A stretch of DNA of 7,928 bases from Akkermansia muciniphila (lineage in GTDB: Bacteria > Pseudomonadota > Gammaproteobacteria > Burkholderiales > Burkholderiaceae_C), in the NCBI GenBank assembly GCA_943327015.2, contig CALPVM020000098.1, forward strand, positions 1-7,928. Direction: 5' to 3'. The notes below the pieces were generated by a model. The model was not told where the DNA came from, searched no databases, and saw only the letters and a list, made by a program, of their open reading frames with translations. A program made the translations under genes and the position numbers. Each line of letters opens with the position of its first letter. The first letter of the stretch is position 1. Positions 6,433 through 7,928 of this stretch are shown here, piece by piece.

Positions 6433-7667
6433 ATTTTGCTGCAGCCTTACGCAGTGCGTGGCGGTCTTTAGCTGCCAATGCATTGCGTAGCGCTCTTACT
6501 ATGCTGGGCATCATGATTGGTGTAGCTGCAGTCATTACCATGGTGGCAGTGGGGCAGGGTGCTACCAACCGCGTGCAGGAGCAAATGCAAGGCTTGGGCT
6601 CTAATATCATGCTGGTGTTGCCGGGCGGAGTGTCGCAATCGGGAGTGCGTTTAGGGGCGCAAACACGACAGCGTTTGACTGAGGAAGATGCCCTCGCAAT
6701 AGCCCAGGAGATTGACCAAGTGCAAGTGGCAGCACCTACATCACGCTCCAACGGCCAGCTGGTGCATGGCAATACCAATTGGGCAAGCAGTATTATTGGT
6801 GTGAATAACGATTATCTGGAAGCACGCGACTGGCCGCTGGCTAACGGACGTTTGTTTGATGCGGCAGAACTCTCAGGCTCCGCCAAAGTGGCTTGGGTAG
6901 GAGCTACCGTGGTGCGTGAGCTGTTTGGGGATCAAGACCCGATGGAGCAGGTAATCCGTGTACGCGGAGTGCCGATAACTATAGTAGGCGTGCTGAGCAT
7001 TAAAGGGCAAAACTCCATGGGGCAAGATCAGGATGATGTGATTATGATCCCGCTCAGCACTTTGCGTAACCGTATTTGGGGTGGGGAGGCTAGCAGTCGG
7101 CTTAAGCGTGTGGGCTCGATATCGGTCAAAGTGCGCGAGGGCTACGATATGGGCGAGGTAGAAAGCAACATCAAAGAACTTTTGCGTCAACGCTTTAAAG
7201 TTCAGCCGGGCGTGGATGAGCCTTTTATGGTGCGTAACCTCACTGAGATATTGCAGGCACAAGAAGAGTCCAGCCGCGTTATGACCTTACTGCTGTCAGC
7301 GGTTGCGGGCATCAGTCTGGTGATTGGTGGTATTGGCATCATGAACATCATGCTGGTAACTGTGACCGAGCGCACCCGCGAAATTGGTTTGCGTATGGCT
7401 GTGGGAGCTCGTGGGCAAGATATTTTGGTGCAATTTTTAATAGAGGCCGTCACTTTAAGCGTACTAGGTGGTGCAGTGGGGGTGATGTTGGGGGCGCTGG
7501 CAACGGTAGGCATTGCTTATTTTGCCGGGTGGCAGGTCAGTTTAAGTGTTGGGGCGGTGCTGCTGGCTGTTGGGTTCTCGGCCTTGGTGGGTGTTTTTTT
7601 TGGTTACTACCCGGCACGCAGGGCATCATTGCTAACGCCAATAGAAGCGTTACGGCATGATGGCTGA
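6429..7667 (+). CDS. MacB/FtsX-family ABC transporter permease
   Basis: A 412-residue inner-membrane subunit with the four-helix MacB topology: TM1 about 22-43 (LTMLGIMIGVAAVITMVAVG), a large periplasmic domain about 44-284, then TM2 about 285-311, TM3 about 333-365 and TM4 about 371-393. It carries family hallmarks: the N-terminal amphipathic 'ALRSAWRSLAANALRSALT', the GIGIMNIMLVTVTERTREIG block (301-320) with the following 'LRMAVGAR' cytoplasmic coupling segment, and the C-terminal 'YYPARRASLLTPIEALRHDG'. In MacB, ATP-driven dimerisation moves the periplasmic domains, and the adaptor passes cargo towards TolC. Its ATG overlaps the ATPase stop by four bases, with GGAG close upstream. It corresponds to the membrane half of E. 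coli MacB without the fused ATPase. The reading frame is complete. No outer-membrane channel gene follows within the window. Confidence 0.93.
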   Translation: MNFAAALRSAWRSLAANALRSALTMLGIMIGVAAVITMVAVGQGATNRVQEQMQGLGSNIMLVLPGGVSQSGVRLGAQTRQRLTEEDALAIAQEIDQVQVAAPTSRSNGQLVHGNTNWASSIIGVNNDYLEARDWPLANGRLFDAAELSGSAKVAWVGATVVRELFGDQDPMEQVIRVRGVPITIVGVLSIKGQNSMGQDQDDVIMIPLSTLRNRIWGGEASSRLKRVGSISVKVREGYDMGEVESNIKELLRQRFKVQPGVDEPFMVRNLTEILQAQEESSRVMTLLLSAVAGISLVIGGIGIMNIMLVTVTERTREIGLRMAVGARGQDILVQFLIEAVTLSVLGGAVGVMLGALATVGIAYFAGWQVSLSVGAVLLAVGFSALVGVFFGYYPARRASLLTPIEALRHDG

Positions 7668-7704
7668 AGAAATGTTGTTTTTAGTGGGATTTTGTATGGT
7701 GGGC

Positions 7705-7733
7705 ATGACATTTGACAAATCCTCTGGTATATT
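7705..7733 (+). promoter_or_regulatory. Extended -10 sigma70 promoter of the small exported protein gene
   Basis: ATGACA (-35, 7705-7710, 5 of 6) and TATATT (-10, 7728-7733, 5 of 6) are separated by the ideal 17 bases, with TG one base before the -10. The transcript should start near 7740, giving a leader of about 36 bases. A perfect TTGACA at 7712-7717 is present too, but it lies too close to this -10 to pair with it. Confidence 0.65.
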
Positions 7734-7765
7734 AAGGTAATCAGTCTCATTTTTGTTTTTTTATC

Positions 7766-7770
7766 AGGGG
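7766..7770 (+). promoter_or_regulatory. Ribosome binding site of the small exported protein gene
   Basis: AGGGG lies 5 bases before the ATG at 7776. It fixes the start of the last gene, which would otherwise rest on its signal peptide alone. Confidence 0.6.
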
Positions 7771-7775
7771 TATTT

Positions 7776-7928
7776 ATGTTTGCTGTCAAAATTATTGCTG
7801 CTGCTGTAGTGTCAGCGCTTGTTATTCAACCAGTTTTTGCGCAAGTTGCACCTATTGTTAAACCAACATTAGCTCCTACTAATGCTGGAAAAGCGGCAAA
7901 AAAGTCTGCATCTAAAGCTCCTGCTAGG
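7776..7928 (+). CDS. Small exported Ala/Lys/Pro-rich protein, N-terminal part (3' end outside window)
   Basis: An open frame of 51 codons runs from an ATG with a good ribosome binding site to the right edge of the window without a stop. Residues 1-22 form a Sec-type signal peptide: Lys5, a hydrophobic core of Ile/Ala/Val/Leu (6-17) and a cleavage site after VFA (residues 20-22), just before Gln23. The mature part visible is polar and low in complexity: VAPIVKPTLAPTNAGKAAKKSASKAPAR, with Ala, Lys and Pro dominating and no Cys or aromatic residue. It is rich in GCT codons and more AT-rich than the transporter genes. It has its own promoter, so it is probably not part of the transporter operon. 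I do not recognise the family. Ala/Lys/Pro-rich exported tails occur in periplasmic spacer and nucleic-acid or envelope-binding proteins, but no function can be assigned from this fragment. Confidence 0.75.
   Translation, partial: MFAVKIIAAAVVSALVIQPVFAQVAPIVKPTLAPTNAGKAAKKSASKAPAR

Noticed and set aside
7712..7733. The perfect TTGACA at 7712-7717 as the -35 for TATATT at 7728.
   Set aside because: The spacer would be only 10 bases. ATGACA at 7705 gives the proper 17.
7740..7765. T-rich run after the permease gene as a rho-independent terminator.
   Set aside because: No GC-rich stem precedes the T-runs, and the stretch falls in the predicted leader of the next gene.

Overview
The window looks like an ordinary chromosomal segment of a betaproteobacterium, most likely Burkholderiales. 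The clues are the UvrD C-terminal half, with a 'SPLQAFLTHAALEAGDN' segment just before motif V and a C-terminal 'INFPRHGAKWLAL' block that I recall from Burkholderiales UvrD, a Tat-exported PhoX phosphatase, moderate GC by eye, and Gram-negative envelope export genes. The genus cannot be fixed from the sequence alone.

Layout: (1) bases 2-1324, plus strand, hold the 3' part of uvrD (helicase II), cut off by the window's left edge. (2) Bases 1342-3552, minus strand, hold a complete phoX-type alkaline phosphatase gene with a twin-arginine signal. It converges on uvrD with only 17 bases between the stop codons. (3) Bases 3645-4235, minus strand, hold a small P-loop ATPase/kinase-like gene of a kind best known from tailed phages, directly upstream of phoX. 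(4) Bases 4306-7667, plus strand, hold a tight three-gene operon: a MacA-type periplasmic adaptor, an ABC ATPase and a MacB/FtsX-type permease. (5) Bases 7776-7928, plus strand, hold the start of a small exported Ala/Lys/Pro-rich protein, cut off by the right edge and preceded by a convincing sigma70-type promoter.

How they fit together: the adaptor, ATPase and permease should form an inner-membrane/periplasm tripartite efflux or mechanotransmission machine that needs an outer-membrane TolC-type partner not encoded here. PhoX would release phosphate from organic esters in the periplasm. Its promoter overlaps an 11-base-spaced repeat that resembles a Pho box, which would make it phosphate-starvation responsive. 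UvrD is unrelated housekeeping DNA repair.

The least ordinary items are the phage-type P-loop protein with a Gly-to-Asn change in Walker A, the putative regulatory palindromes at 3623-3634 and 4262-4277, the Pho-box-like promoter, and the small exported protein at the right end. I see no CRISPR array, insertion sequence, tRNA or rRNA. No gene-free stretch exceeds about 110 bases.
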